From positions 434,001-498,000 of the forward strand of contig NZ_NISJ01000001.1 in the NCBI RefSeq assembly GCF_002205635.1: DNA of 64,000 bases, written 5' to 3'. The position numbers and the translations under genes were made by a program. The first letter of the stretch is position 1. Each line of letters opens with the position of its first letter. This DNA is from Sphingopyxis witflariensis (GTDB lineage Bacteria > Pseudomonadota > Alphaproteobacteria > Sphingomonadales > Sphingomonadaceae). A model generated the notes under the pieces. It made no database searches, was not told the origin of the DNA, and was given only the letters and a program-made list of their open reading frames with translations. Positions 44,117 to 53,817 of the stretch are shown piece after piece.

Positions 44117-45123
44117 GCGGCGACAACCGCCCGCGCACCCCAGACCGCTTCATCGCACCAGATTGTGCCGTCGCGATATAGGACACCCGGCGTCCGGTCC
44201 TGTTTCAGGAAGGTCGGTCCGTCGAGGTCGACAAGATCGCAAAGCTGGCCGACGACAAAGCCCGGCGCTGCGCCAAGGCTGCTGCACACCATGCAGCCGA
44301 CCATCACGTCCAGCCCGGCGTCGCGCGACGCGGTGGCGATCATCAGCGCCTCGGTCAGCCCGCCGCATTTGTCGAGCTTGATGTTGAAGACGTCGAAGCG
44401 CCCGTTCAGTCCCGCGACATCGTCCAGCGTCAGCGCGCTTTCGTCGGCGGCCAGCGGGATAGGTGCATCATAGCCATCGAGATCGGCCTCACACCCGCGC
44501 GCCAGCGGCTGTTCGATCAGCGAGACATTCGCTGCAACCATCGCCGCGACGAGCCCGTCGAGATCGCCGATCGCAAAGCCCTGATTGGCATCGACGCCCA
44601 GCCACACATCGGGCCGCGCAGCACGGATCGCCTTCACTCGCGCGACATCGAGGTCGAGATCGCCGGTAAGCTTGATCTTGATCGACTGCGCCTGACGATA
44701 GGCCGTGGCTTCGTCGGCCATCTTCGCAGGCTCGCCCGCCCCCACCGTGAAGGTGGTCCGCAGCGGCCGCGGCGCGTCGAGCCCCGCGAGCGCCCAGACC
44801 GGCTTGCCCGACTGTTTCGATTCCAGCTCCCACAGCGCCGCATCGACGGCATTGCGCGCCCCGCCCGCGGGCAGGATCGATCGTAGCTCGGCGCGCGCAA
44901 GACCGGCCTCGATTGCGTCGCGGGCTCCATCCAGCGCCGCGAGCATATGGGCGAGATCATCGCCGATATAATAGACGCCGGTCGCCTCGCCCCGCCCGAT
45001 GTGTGTGCCATCGTCGAGGGTGACGATGACCGCATCGCGCCCATCAAAGACATGGCCCGAAATGCGGAAGGGTGCGGCAAGGCGGAGCGTCTCGACCGAG
45101 ACGCCCAGTTTCAAACGTGACAT
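44113..45123 (-). CDS. Dipeptide epimerase / DgcA-like enolase-superfamily enzyme (copy 1)
   Basis: The 336-residue enzyme of the muconate-lactonising/enolase superfamily has K149-I-K151, metal ligands D178 (GVDANQGF), E204 (LIEQPL) and D227 (AADES), and K252 region NIKLDKCGG. N-terminal capping motifs are GRGEATGVYY. Members either epimerise L-Ala-D/L-Glu or, in the DgcN-DgcA pathway, act as dehydrogenases in D-glutamate catabolism. The presence of a DgcN-like gene at 56.6 kb makes the second option credible. The ATG overlaps the stop of the serine hydrolase upstream. Confidence 0.85.
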   Translation of the reverse strand: MSRLKLGVSVETLRLAAPFRISGHVFDGRDAVIVTLDDGTHIGRGEATGVYYIGDDLAHMLAALDGARDAIEAGLARAELRSILPAGGARNAVDAALWELESKQSGKPVWALAGLDAPRPLRTTFTVGAGEPAKMADEATAYRQAQSIKIKLTGDLDLDVARVKAIRAARPDVWLGVDANQGFAIGDLDGLVAAMVAANVSLIEQPLARGCEADLDGYDAPIPLAADESALTLDDVAGLNGRFDVFNIKLDKCGGLTEALMIATASRDAGLDVMVGCMVCSSLGAAPGFVVGQLCDLVDLDGPTFLKQDRTPGVLYRDGTIWCDEAVWGARAVVAA

Positions 45124-47087
45124 CAATAATTCACCGTCATTGCGATAAGGCCAAAGGTCCATGCGACATAGAGGGTCAGCAGGATCGCGAGCAGGATGAG
45201 CGTCGCCCAAAGCGTGCGGAACCAGCCGCGCTTCTCCTGACGCACGTTCCGAAGGTTGAGCGCAGCCAGCACGACGCCGCCGACCAATATGATCAATCCG
45301 GCGATCTGGAGGAACCAAAGCCACGGATCATAGGAAGGCAGCGCCTTCAGCGTCGACAGGCTGATCGCCCACGCGGCGACCAGCGCAACCACCAGTCCGC
45401 CAGCGACGCGGACGCCGCGATAAACGCGAAGCGAACGGCGCGAAAGCGTGAGCGGCGTCTTGTAGTGGCGGCGGATCAGAGCCGACACCGGCCACTGAAG
45501 CAAGGTAATCAGAAGGACGCCAAGGCCGACATAAAGCGCGGGCATGATCCACGCCGACGACTTGGACGCCGGCGCACGGTCGAACACCATGAAAGGCGAA
45601 ATACCGTCGATGCTCCAGCGCACGACCTTGCCATCGACGACTTTCGCGGCAAGCCGCCCATGGCCATTGGCATTGTGCCACTCGAAGGGCGAAGTCTCGA
45701 CCCACATGGCGGGTTTTCCGCTCAGGTCGCGTCCGGCCGGAACGATCAGTTCACCCTTGGCATTGACGCTGATCTTCACCTGGCTGAGCAGCGACGCGAG
45801 CGCATAGAAATTCGTCTCTGCACGGCGGCTGTTGAGCCAGTTGCCGACAAGCATTTTCGCATGCTCGGCCGACGTCTTCGCATCGACGCGGGTGCCCGGC
45901 ATTTCATTGCCGGGAAAATAGCGATCGGCGAAATCTTCAAACAATACGCGGCGTACCGGCCCGACCGAGCCCTGCTCACCTGTCGCGTTGAACGACATGT
46001 AGATGCCGACATTTTCTTTCATGAACAGATGGAGCGCGCTGTGGAATGCCTGGGTGTCGCCCAGATGCCCGATCACCTGACGACCGTTGATGTTGGTTTC
46101 AAAGAAACCCAGCTCCATCCGGTTGAGCGGCGGCAGGATGGTCAGCGGCGTGTCGTGCATCATCCGCGCAGTTTCGGGCTTCATCAGGCCAGCACCCTGA
46201 CCCAGGTGCGCGATCATGAACTTTCCTATATCGGCGCCGGTCGAGGACAGGCCGCCCGCCGGCGACGGGCCGACGATTTCAAACTTGTACGGCCCGGTCG
46301 AAAGCTGGCGATATCCGGTCGCCATCCACGGCGCGAAAGCCTTGGGAAGCGGCTGGCGGAAGGTCGATTGCGCCATGCCGATCGGCTGGAAAATCCGCTG
46401 CTCGACATAATCGTCGAACGACATCTTCGATACGCGCTCGACGATATAACCCGCCAGCGCGGTGCCATAATTCGAATATGACGGCGTCGAGCCCGCAGCA
46501 TAAATGCGGCTGGGAATGCCACTCTTCACCAGATCTCCCAGTGGAATCTGGAATTTCGGATTGTCGAACATGGTCAGCTTGCCATGTTCTTCAAACCCCG
46601 CCGTATGCGTCATCAGCTGGCGCATCGTGGCAGGCTTACCGTCTTTCAGCGGGATCTTGAAATCGAGGTAGGTATTGACGTCGGCGTCGAGGTCTATCTT
46701 CCCGGCCTCGACCTGCTGCATCACCGCGGTCCAGGTGAAGAGCTTCGACACCGATCCGGGGCGGAAGAGCGTACGGGCGGGATCGACCGGCGTGCGCTTC
46801 GCCGCATCGGCATAGCCAAAGCCGCGCTGCGTCAGCACCTGCCCGTCCTTGACGACGACAATCACGGCACCGGCGAGATCACCTCTCCGCAGCGCGAAGG
46901 GCATCATGCCATCAAGCCATGTATCGACGTCTTGCTTCGTCAGGGTAGCCGGGGCCGGAAAAACCGAAGGTGCAACGGACGGCGCGCTCGGCGCCGCGAC
47001 GGGCACAGGCGGAGTCGCAGGTTTCGACGCCGCAGTCCCGACCACCAAGGCCAACGGCAACAGCGCGAACAGCTTGAACTTTCGCAT
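45123..47087 (-). CDS. Exported serine hydrolase (class C beta-lactamase fold) with C-terminal membrane domain
   Basis: The 654-residue protein starts MRKFKLFALLPLALVVGTAA, a signal peptide. The penicillin-binding-type catalytic motifs are S112-V-S-K115, Y203-S-N205 and H340-L-G. About 450 residues of catalytic domain are followed by a small beta region and several membrane helices (IMPALYVGLGVLLITLLQW, GGLVVALVAAWAIS, FLQIAGLIILVGGVVLAALN, TLILLAILLTLYVAW). It may cleave D-amino-acid-containing peptides at the periplasmic face. It is a close paralogue of 57801-59783. A shared operator motif lies 67 bases upstream. Confidence 0.85.
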   Translation of the reverse strand: MRKFKLFALLPLALVVGTAASKPATPPVPVAAPSAPSVAPSVFPAPATLTKQDVDTWLDGMMPFALRRGDLAGAVIVVVKDGQVLTQRGFGYADAAKRTPVDPARTLFRPGSVSKLFTWTAVMQQVEAGKIDLDADVNTYLDFKIPLKDGKPATMRQLMTHTAGFEEHGKLTMFDNPKFQIPLGDLVKSGIPSRIYAAGSTPSYSNYGTALAGYIVERVSKMSFDDYVEQRIFQPIGMAQSTFRQPLPKAFAPWMATGYRQLSTGPYKFEIVGPSPAGGLSSTGADIGKFMIAHLGQGAGLMKPETARMMHDTPLTILPPLNRMELGFFETNINGRQVIGHLGDTQAFHSALHLFMKENVGIYMSFNATGEQGSVGPVRRVLFEDFADRYFPGNEMPGTRVDAKTSAEHAKMLVGNWLNSRRAETNFYALASLLSQVKISVNAKGELIVPAGRDLSGKPAMWVETSPFEWHNANGHGRLAAKVVDGKVVRWSIDGISPFMVFDRAPASKSSAWIMPALYVGLGVLLITLLQWPVSALIRRHYKTPLTLSRRSLRVYRGVRVAGGLVVALVAAWAISLSTLKALPSYDPWLWFLQIAGLIILVGGVVLAALNLRNVRQEKRGWFRTLWATLILLAILLTLYVAWTFGLIAMTVNY

Positions 47088-47153
47088 CCCAATTCCCCTA
47101 TTTTCACAGCTATGGCTGTCCGCCAGTTCAGCGCGCCACATCGCATTTCAGCA

Positions 47154-47170
47154 TATTTTCAAATATGAAA
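47154..47170. promoter_or_regulatory. Putative operator TATTTTCAAATATGAAA (site 1)
   Basis: It contains the palindrome TTTCA-AATA-TGAAA. The same motif occurs at 57709 and 59849, always upstream of minus-strand genes of this locus and at similar distance. It may be a site for the XRE-cupin regulator (60066-60740). Confidence 0.6.
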
Positions 47171-47249
47171 CATAATGGCCGAAATTGAAAATTGTCAATG
47201 TGCTTTAAAGGGAGGTGCTCGCCAGCGACGTCCCGTCGCTCGCGACGCC

Positions 47250-48542
47250 TCAGTCGGCGTTCGCCCGTACCACGACGCCGCGCGCCATGACGAAGCCCAT
47301 GGCTTCGAGCACGCTCACATCCGTCAGCGGATCGCCCTTCACCGCAACGATGTCGGCCGTCTTGCCAGCAGAAAGCGTACCAACTTCCTTTTCGAGGCCG
47401 GTGTGGGCGGCGCCCCAGACGGTCGCCGCACGAATTGCATCGAGCGGAGTGAGCCCCGCCTTCACCATCAGCGCAAATTCGCGCGCATTTTCGCCATGTA
47501 CCGACACCGCAGAATCGGTGCCGAACGCGATACGCACCCCCGCACGGTGAGCGCGGCGGGTCGCGTCGATCATCAGCGGACCGACCGTCCGCGCCTTCGC
47601 GCGAACCGGGGCCGGCATCCAATCGGCGGTTTCGGCTTGGCGCGCGACGGTATCACCCGCGAGCAACGTGGGAACCAGATAGCTTCCCTTCGCCTTGAAC
47701 AGCCGGATCGATTCCTCGTCGAGATAAGTGCCATGCTCAACCGAATCGACGCCAGCGCGCAGCGCGGCATTGACCCCATCTGTCCCATGCGCATGCGCCG
47801 CCACCTTGCGGCCGAGCCGGTGCGCGGTATCGACGATCGAGACCAGTTCGGCGTCGGTCATTTGTTGGCCCAGCCCCGCCGCGGTGTTCGACATCACGCC
47901 GCCAGTTGAGGCCGTCTTGATGACGTCGGCGCCCTGCTGCACCGCGAGCCGGACCGCGCGCGCGCAATCATCGGCGCCCGAGCAGAGCGTCGGCGCGCGG
48001 AACAGGTCGAGGATTTCCTGTCGATAGCCGTGGATATCGCCGTGCCCGCCATGCGCCGCGACGCCCCCGGCGGCGATAATCCGCGGCCCGACGACCTTGC
48101 CCGTTGCGGTGGCGTCCCGCAGCGCGTTGATCGCTTGCGGATCGGATCCCAAGTCCACTACAGTGGTGAACCCCGCACGAACCGTTCGCCCGGCAAAGAC
48201 AACCCCGTCGAACGCCTGATCGACCGTCGATTTAGTTACGGCGTCGAGGCGGCTCGTCGGACTGGATTCGAAAGTCAGATGGACATGGCTGTCGATGAAG
48301 CCCGGCATCACAAACTGGTCGCGAAGGTCGACAATCTTGCCATCGCCAACGAAGCCGTCACGAATTGCGGCGATCTTCCCCGCCTCGACGACAATCGTTT
48401 TGTTCGTTTCGACGCGACCGCTCGCCGGATCGGCCAACAGGCGTCCGGCGTGGATATAGGTGGTGGTTGAGGCCGCTTCCTGCGCCGCGAGCGGCTGAAC
48501 GAAAGCGGCAAGCGCGACAGCGCCGAACATCAACTTCTTCAT
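47250..48542 (-). CDS. Exported amidohydrolase (imidazolonepropionase/prolidase-like)
   Basis: The 430-residue protein has a signal peptide (MKKLMFGAVALAAFVQPLAAQ). Its metal-dependent TIM-barrel motifs are FIDSHVHLT (His86, His88), DVIKTASTGG with the bridging Lys, KVAAHAHG, SVEHGT and IAFGTDSAV with the final Asp. This subgroup of COG1228 proteins includes periplasmic Xaa-Pro and Xaa-Arg dipeptidases, so a dipeptidase role fits the locus. The gene follows the second epimerase by 28 bases. Confidence 0.85.
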   Translation of the reverse strand: MKKLMFGAVALAAFVQPLAAQEAASTTTYIHAGRLLADPASGRVETNKTIVVEAGKIAAIRDGFVGDGKIVDLRDQFVMPGFIDSHVHLTFESSPTSRLDAVTKSTVDQAFDGVVFAGRTVRAGFTTVVDLGSDPQAINALRDATATGKVVGPRIIAAGGVAAHGGHGDIHGYRQEILDLFRAPTLCSGADDCARAVRLAVQQGADVIKTASTGGVMSNTAAGLGQQMTDAELVSIVDTAHRLGRKVAAHAHGTDGVNAALRAGVDSVEHGTYLDEESIRLFKAKGSYLVPTLLAGDTVARQAETADWMPAPVRAKARTVGPLMIDATRRAHRAGVRIAFGTDSAVSVHGENAREFALMVKAGLTPLDAIRAATVWGAAHTGLEKEVGTLSAGKTADIVAVKGDPLTDVSVLEAMGFVMARGVVVRANAD

Positions 48543-48570
48543 ATCATCCACCCCCATCGCGTCGTGGCGA

Positions 48571-49581
48571 TCAAGCGCCTGCGCGGCCCCAGATCGCTTC
48601 TCCGCACCATGCGTTGCCATCGGTATATTCAATGGACGGTTCGCGATCAGCAGCCAAGAAGATCGGCCCGTCGAGATCGACGATATCGCAAAGCTGGCCC
48701 AGGATGAACGCCGGCGCCATCGCAAGGCTGGTGCTCACCATATTGCCGACCATCACGCCAAGCCCGAGTTCGCGCGCGCGCCGCGCCATCGCCAAACCTT
48801 CGGTCAGCCCGCCGCACTTGTCGAGCTTGATATTCACGACATCGAAGCGGCCGACGAGCCCGTCGACGTCGGCGAGCGTCAGCACGCTTTCATCGGCAGC
48901 GATCGGGATCGGGCATTGATAACCGGTGAGGTCGGCCTCGCGCCCGCGCGCCAACGGCTGTTCTAGCAGCTTTACATCGGCCGCGACGAGCGCGGCGACC
49001 AGCCGGTCGAGGTCACCGATTTCAAAACCCTGATTGGCGTCGACCCCCATCCAGCATTCAGGCCGCGCCGCGCGTACTGCCTGCACACGCGCAATATCTA
49101 CCTCAAGATCGCCGGTAAGCTTCAGCTTGAGCGCGCGTGCCTGCGCGTAGTCCAGCGCCCCTTGTGCCATCACATCGGGATCGTCGGCGCCCAGGGTGAA
49201 TGTCGTCAGCAGCGGACGAGGTTCGGGAAGCCCCGCGAGTTCCCAGACCGGAACGCCACTGCGCCGTGCCTCGAGTTCCCACAAGGCCGCGTCGATCGCA
49301 TTGCGCGCGCCATTGGCGGGCAGCAGGCTCTGCAATTCCGCCCGCGTGATCCCGGCGCTGACCGCATCGCGGACGCTTTCGATCCCCGCCGACATCGTCG
49401 CGACATCGTCGTTCAGATAATAAACCCCCGACGCTTCGCCGCGCCCGATATGTTCACCGTCGGACAAGGTGACGACGACGAGCGCTGCATCGGTGAAAAC
49501 ATGCCCCGAAATGCGAAAAGGCTTGGCGAACGGGAAGGATTCGACCGCAAGGTCGAGCGAAAGGGGGGAATGCGAGGTCAT
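48571..49581 (-). CDS. Dipeptide epimerase / DgcA-like enolase-superfamily enzyme (copy 2)
   Basis: The 336-residue paralogue of copy 1 has the same signatures: K152-L-K154, GVDANQGFEIGDLD, LLEQPLARG, AADESVLTL and NIKLDKCGGLTEG. The start ATG at 49581 has GAAGGAC about 10 bases upstream; a GTG 8 codons earlier is in frame. Two diverged copies in one locus suggest different substrates, or one epimerase and one DgcA-type dehydrogenase. The neighbours are amidohydrolases and serine hydrolases on the same strand. Confidence 0.85.
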   Translation of the reverse strand: MTSHSPLSLDLAVESFPFAKPFRISGHVFTDAALVVVTLSDGEHIGRGEASGVYYLNDDVATMSAGIESVRDAVSAGITRAELQSLLPANGARNAIDAALWELEARRSGVPVWELAGLPEPRPLLTTFTLGADDPDVMAQGALDYAQARALKLKLTGDLEVDIARVQAVRAARPECWMGVDANQGFEIGDLDRLVAALVAADVKLLEQPLARGREADLTGYQCPIPIAADESVLTLADVDGLVGRFDVVNIKLDKCGGLTEGLAMARRARELGLGVMVGNMVSTSLAMAPAFILGQLCDIVDLDGPIFLAADREPSIEYTDGNAWCGEAIWGRAGA

Positions 49582-49606
49582 CAAAATCTGTCCTTCATCG
49601 GTCACT

Positions 49607-51046
49607 TCAGGGTGCAGGTACGGCCGGCGCCAGCGCCGCCGCGATCTGTCCTACATATTTATTCCAGTCGAATTTCTGCCCCTCGGGCGTCCAGCCGAGA
49701 CGGACGATCACCGCATCCTGCGACGGGATGGTCGCGACAATCTGGAAACTATGTCCCCGCGCCATCACGGCATCGGCAGGCACGTCCGGAAAGAGCTTCC
49801 TATGCTCGCCGTCAGCTTCGGCGACGTTCAGCCAGAGTTGCGCGCCATAGAAGGGCTGCGGGGCGGCCGGGGTCGGCGTCACGGCGAAATCGAGCCATTC
49901 TTTGGAAAGCAATTGCTTGCCCCCGGCCCTGCCCTTGTTGAGATGGAGCAGCCCATAACGCGCCCAGTCGCGCGCGGTAGCATAGGCATAGGAACTGCCG
50001 ACCTGCACACCCGCTTCGTCGGGTTCGATCAAGGCACTGGTCATACCGGTAGGCTCGAACAACCGCTTCTGCGCAAAGCGCGTCATACCCTCCAGCGTCC
50101 CGCCGGTCGCCTGAAACACGATCCGCGACAATATATTGGTCGTGCCCGACGAATAGCTCCAGCTTGTGCCGGGCTCATGCTTCAGCGGCTGCGCCGCCGC
50201 GAGAGCACCCATGTCGCCCGCCTCGAACAGCATCTTGATCGAGTCATTGCCGGGCACATAGCTTTCGCTGAAGCTAAGCCCGCTCGTCATCGTCAGCAAC
50301 TGCCGCAGCGTGATCTTTCCGCGCGGATCGCCCGCGCCCTGCCACTCGGGAACCGGAGCCGGATCGTCGAGCTTAAGCACGCCGTCGTCGACAAGCAAGC
50401 CGACCAGCGTTCCCATGATGCTCTTGCTCGCCGACCAGCCGAGCAATTCGGTGTTCCGGTCGAACCCCGGCGCATAGCGTTCGGCGACAATCGCCCCGCC
50501 CTGCACCACCACGATCGCCCGCGTGTCAGGATAGCCGCCCTTATTCTGTTCGTCGAAGGTCGCGTTCACCGCCTTGTCGAGCGCGGCCCGGTCGAGCTTC
50601 GCTTCCGCCGCCACCTGAAGCCTCCGCACCGGAGCATCGCCCATCGGCCACGGCTTCGCGGCATTTCCCCGCGTCGGCTTGAGCCGCGCCGCCTGCGTAT
50701 CGAGCACGGCGGTCGACACATCGCCGGTCAGCAATGTGCAACCCACAACCGGACGATACAGCGCGGTGCGCGTCGCGGCGCCCGGCATCGATGCAGTGAC
50801 GGTGCGCGCATTACGGTCGACCGCCAGAACGATAGTTTTCGTGAAGGGCGCAAACCCCTGAACATCGTCGCGCAGCACATCGGCCTCAGCACGCCCCGCG
50901 ACGAAGATGCTCGCGCAGGCGACCTGCGCCGAAACCGCCGTACCCAAATCAAAGGGCGTTGCGATTGGCGGCGCGGCGGCGAGCGCCGGGATCGACGCCG
51001 AAAGCGCGAGCCCGGCAAGGCTCATGTTGGAAATATACCGGATCAT
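49607..51046 (-). CDS. Exported serine hydrolase, 6-aminohexanoate-dimer hydrolase/EstB-like
   Basis: The 479-residue protein has a signal peptide (MIRYISNMSLAGLALSASIPALAAA). Its catalytic motif is S205-A-S-K208 (GWSASKS), with the Tyr motif SWSYSSGTTN and AVMARGHSFQ near the end. This family, a penicillin-binding fold, hydrolyses amide or ester bonds of small unusual substrates. The start is chosen for its signal peptide and ribosome site (AAAGGCGG); an upstream in-frame ATG lies inside the preceding gene. It lies 23 bases after the D-aminoacylase-like gene and is probably co-transcribed with it. Confidence 0.82.
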   Translation of the reverse strand: MIRYISNMSLAGLALSASIPALAAAPPIATPFDLGTAVSAQVACASIFVAGRAEADVLRDDVQGFAPFTKTIVLAVDRNARTVTASMPGAATRTALYRPVVGCTLLTGDVSTAVLDTQAARLKPTRGNAAKPWPMGDAPVRRLQVAAEAKLDRAALDKAVNATFDEQNKGGYPDTRAIVVVQGGAIVAERYAPGFDRNTELLGWSASKSIMGTLVGLLVDDGVLKLDDPAPVPEWQGAGDPRGKITLRQLLTMTSGLSFSESYVPGNDSIKMLFEAGDMGALAAAQPLKHEPGTSWSYSSGTTNILSRIVFQATGGTLEGMTRFAQKRLFEPTGMTSALIEPDEAGVQVGSSYAYATARDWARYGLLHLNKGRAGGKQLLSKEWLDFAVTPTPAAPQPFYGAQLWLNVAEADGEHRKLFPDVPADAVMARGHSFQIVATIPSQDAVIVRLGWTPEGQKFDWNKYVGQIAAALAPAVPAP

Positions 51047-51069
51047 GGGGAACCGCCTTTGATGGTCGA

Positions 51070-52692
51070 TCAGCTTTGGGCGCGACATGCGTGGCGCAGC
51101 ACGGCGCCCGCCCGGGCCCCGGTATGCTTGCCGCCATCGAGCGTCACGACGCCGTTGACGATCACCGTGTCGATGCCGGTCGGCAGCGCGGTGGGCTTCT
51201 CCCATGTCGCGCCGTCGTCGAGCTTGTCGAGATCGAAGATCACGATATCGGCGCGCATCCCGTCGCGGATCAGCCCGCGATCGGTGAGCCCCATGCGCTG
51301 TGCCGGCCAACCGGTCATCTTACGGACGGCATCTTCCAGCGACAGCACCGGACGGCGCTTCACATATTCGGCGATGATGCGCGGAAAGGTACCATAAGCG
51401 CGCGGGTGCGGCAGGCCGAGCGCGTCGACCTCTCCCAGATTGACCGACGCCGCGGCATCGCTGCCGATGCTGACCCATGGCTGCTTCAGCGCGGTTTCGA
51501 TGTCCTGTTCGCTCATCATGAAATAGAGCGCGACCGAACGGTTGGGCAGGCCTTCGAGCGCAATATCCCACGCGGCATCCGCCGGGTCGATGTTCAGCGT
51601 AGCGCCGATTTCCGCGAGGCTCTTGCCGTGGAAGCGCTCATATTTCTTGCTGAAACCATTGGCGAGCCGCACATTGGCAAAGCCGCCCGAGGCATGAACA
51701 AGGTTCGACCAGCCGGGCATCGATCCCGCGGCGACTTCCTTCTTCATCCGCTCACGCACCTTGGGATCGCGCAGCCGCTCGATGCCTTTCTGCAGGCCGT
51801 CGGCCCACACCCAGCTCGGCGCGATGATTTCGAGCCCGGTTCCGCCGGCGGTATAGGGATAAAGGTCCGCCGCGACATCGACGCCGCGCGCGCGGGCCGC
51901 GTTGATCGTCGCCACCGCCTGCGGCATCAGCTTGCCCCAGCCGGGGGCAAAGGCCGCCTTCAGGTGAAAAATCTCGACCTTCACGCCGCCCTTTTCGCCG
52001 ATCTCGATCGCTTCCTCGATCGCCTGGACCAGCCCTTCGCTCTCGTCACGCATATGCGTCGCGTAAAAGCCGTCACACTGCGCCGCGACTTTGGCCAGTG
52101 AGACGAGGTCGGAGGTCTTCTGGAAGCTACTCGGGGCGTAAATGAGCGCGCTGGAAATGCCGAACGCACCATTCTCCATCGCGATCTTGACCTCGCGCCC
52201 CATTTCCTCGAGCTGCGCCGGGGTCGGAGATCCGGCGCCGTCGCCCATCACCTTCATCCGCGCCTGCGTCGAGGAATAGTAGGTGCCATAATTGACCGAA
52301 ATGCCCTGCTTTTCCAGCGTCTGGAAGTAGGCCGGAATCTCGGCTGCCGCCGCCGGAGGCCCGCCTTCGCCAGCAATGACGGTCGTCACTCCCATTCGCA
52401 GCTTATTCTCGGCTGCGCCGCTCTTGAGCAGGACGCGGCCGGACTGATCCATCATGTCGATGAAACCCGGCGACACATAGCGGCCCTTGGCGTCGATTTC
52501 CTTCGTCCCGTGCCCGGGGATTTGTCCGATGCGAACGACTTTGCCGTCCTTGACTGCGACATCGGCGCGGACCCACGGATTGCCCGCGCCGTCGAGGACG
52601 CGGCCACCGCGAATGACGATGTCATATTCGGGCGCCGGGGCATTGGCGACGAGCAGCATCGACAAGGCGCCGAAGAGAATCTTGTGCTTCAT
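51070..52692 (-). CDS. D-aminoacylase-like amidohydrolase, HxH motif missing
   Basis: The 540-residue protein is similar throughout to N-acyl-D-amino-acid deacylases (DIVIRGGRVLDGAGNPWVRADVAVKDGKVVRIG, YATHMRDESEGL, EIFHLK, IGSDAAASV). A signal-like N-terminus (HKILFGALSMLLVANAPA) suggests export. Where the family has the metal-binding H-x-H (FIDVHTH), this protein reads FIDMMDQSG (residues 78-85), so the metal site is altered. It may bind one zinc, use another mechanism or have another role. The ribosome site GGGAG lies upstream of the ATG. Confidence 0.78.
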   Translation of the reverse strand: MKHKILFGALSMLLVANAPAPEYDIVIRGGRVLDGAGNPWVRADVAVKDGKVVRIGQIPGHGTKEIDAKGRYVSPGFIDMMDQSGRVLLKSGAAENKLRMGVTTVIAGEGGPPAAAAEIPAYFQTLEKQGISVNYGTYYSSTQARMKVMGDGAGSPTPAQLEEMGREVKIAMENGAFGISSALIYAPSSFQKTSDLVSLAKVAAQCDGFYATHMRDESEGLVQAIEEAIEIGEKGGVKVEIFHLKAAFAPGWGKLMPQAVATINAARARGVDVAADLYPYTAGGTGLEIIAPSWVWADGLQKGIERLRDPKVRERMKKEVAAGSMPGWSNLVHASGGFANVRLANGFSKKYERFHGKSLAEIGATLNIDPADAAWDIALEGLPNRSVALYFMMSEQDIETALKQPWVSIGSDAAASVNLGEVDALGLPHPRAYGTFPRIIAEYVKRRPVLSLEDAVRKMTGWPAQRMGLTDRGLIRDGMRADIVIFDLDKLDDGATWEKPTALPTGIDTVIVNGVVTLDGGKHTGARAGAVLRHACRAQS

Positions 52693-52737
52693 ATTATCAT
52701 CTCCCTGTGGGCGGCCGGGGGACCGCCAAATTTCCTG

Positions 52738-53817
52738 CTATTTCTTGGCGGCGGCCTGAGCGTCAGCGCGCACCGTATCGACGACATCGCGCACCGCGGC
52801 GATCACCACCTCAGGCCGATCGACCTGGATATAATGGGTGGCGTCGGGCACGGTCTGCTGACGCCCGCGGGTCGAAAATGCGGCCTGCTCGGTATGGAGT
52901 TGCTTCCATTCCTGCTTGAAGCGCGCGCCATCTTCCACCGTCAGGCCCATTGCTTTGAGTTGCTCGGGCTTGATCGGCGCCATCGCGGTCAACACGATCA
53001 CCGGGCGGTTGCCAAAGCTGTGAACCGCGCGCGCATCGGCCATCGTGTCATCGAAGCCTGTGAGTTCGGAACGCGAACCCGTCACCGATGTGCTGCTATA
53101 GGCGGCCGATATCGCCAGCGCGTCACCGAGCCTTTTGGTCTCGGCTGCGGTCCGAAGCTTCGGCTTGTCACCGCGCGAGAACATAAAGCGGGTGAGGCCC
53201 GTCCACGACAGCGCCGTTGCCGCATACATGATGGTCGACGCCCGCTTCGGATGGACATCAATCCCTGCCACTTTGCCGAGCCGCGCGACCTGATCGGGGT
53301 GCGACGGATCGACCATCACCAGCCCGGCGACCTGATCGCCATATTTGCCTACATAAGTGCGGGTGTAGGGGCCGCCAATCGAATGGCCGACGAGTATCAG
53401 CCGATCGTTGATCCCCGCGCCCTTCAACAACGCATGAAGATCGTCGGCCACCGCCGAGGCGCGCTGAGGCGTATCCTTGGGGTCGCTCCACATAATCCCC
53501 GCGCGGTCATAGGCGCAGGTACGGGTGAAGCCCGCAATCTCGTCATGAACCAGCGTCCAGTCGGTCGTTCCACCGGTGCCCAGTCCAGATTCCAGAATCA
53601 CCGTCGGCGAACCGGTACCCCGGCAATCAATGTGCATCTTGCGCCCGCCGACATCGACCATCTGCCCGCGCGGTGGATAATTCGCCTGGGCATTTCGGCG
53701 TCCCAGCGCTTCATAAATCATGCCCACCACGAGCACGAGGATCAGCAGGGCGAGAAGTCCCAGCAGGATGCGCTTGATCCAGCGTCGGGCGCGCCGCCAA
53801 CCTGTCAGCTTCGTCAT
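52738..53817 (-). CDS. Membrane-anchored alpha/beta hydrolase
   Basis: The protein has 359 residues. A basic N-terminus and one membrane helix (IKRILLGLLALLILVLVVGMIYEAL) place the enzyme on the periplasmic side. The hydrolase core reads HIDCRGTGSPTVILESGLGTGG (oxyanion region), nucleophile elbow LVGHSIGG, a YDRAGIMWSD loop and the final His in PDATHYIQVD. Its substrate is unknown; context suggests a peptide or amide. The ATG overlaps the stop of the upstream serine hydrolase (ATGA). Confidence 0.82.
   Translation of the reverse strand: MTKLTGWRRARRWIKRILLGLLALLILVLVVGMIYEALGRRNAQANYPPRGQMVDVGGRKMHIDCRGTGSPTVILESGLGTGGTTDWTLVHDEIAGFTRTCAYDRAGIMWSDPKDTPQRASAVADDLHALLKGAGINDRLILVGHSIGGPYTRTYVGKYGDQVAGLVMVDPSHPDQVARLGKVAGIDVHPKRASTIMYAATALSWTGLTRFMFSRGDKPKLRTAAETKRLGDALAISAAYSSTSVTGSRSELTGFDDTMADARAVHSFGNRPVIVLTAMAPIKPEQLKAMGLTVEDGARFKQEWKQLHTEQAAFSTRGRQQTVPDATHYIQVDRPEVVIAAVRDVVDTVRADAQAAAKK

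Noticed and set aside
49469-51397. 642-codon plus-strand frame opposite the serine hydrolase and amidohydrolase genes
   Set aside because: Antisense shadow of minus-strand genes with clear catalytic motifs. Its product is His/Arg-rich and without domain features.
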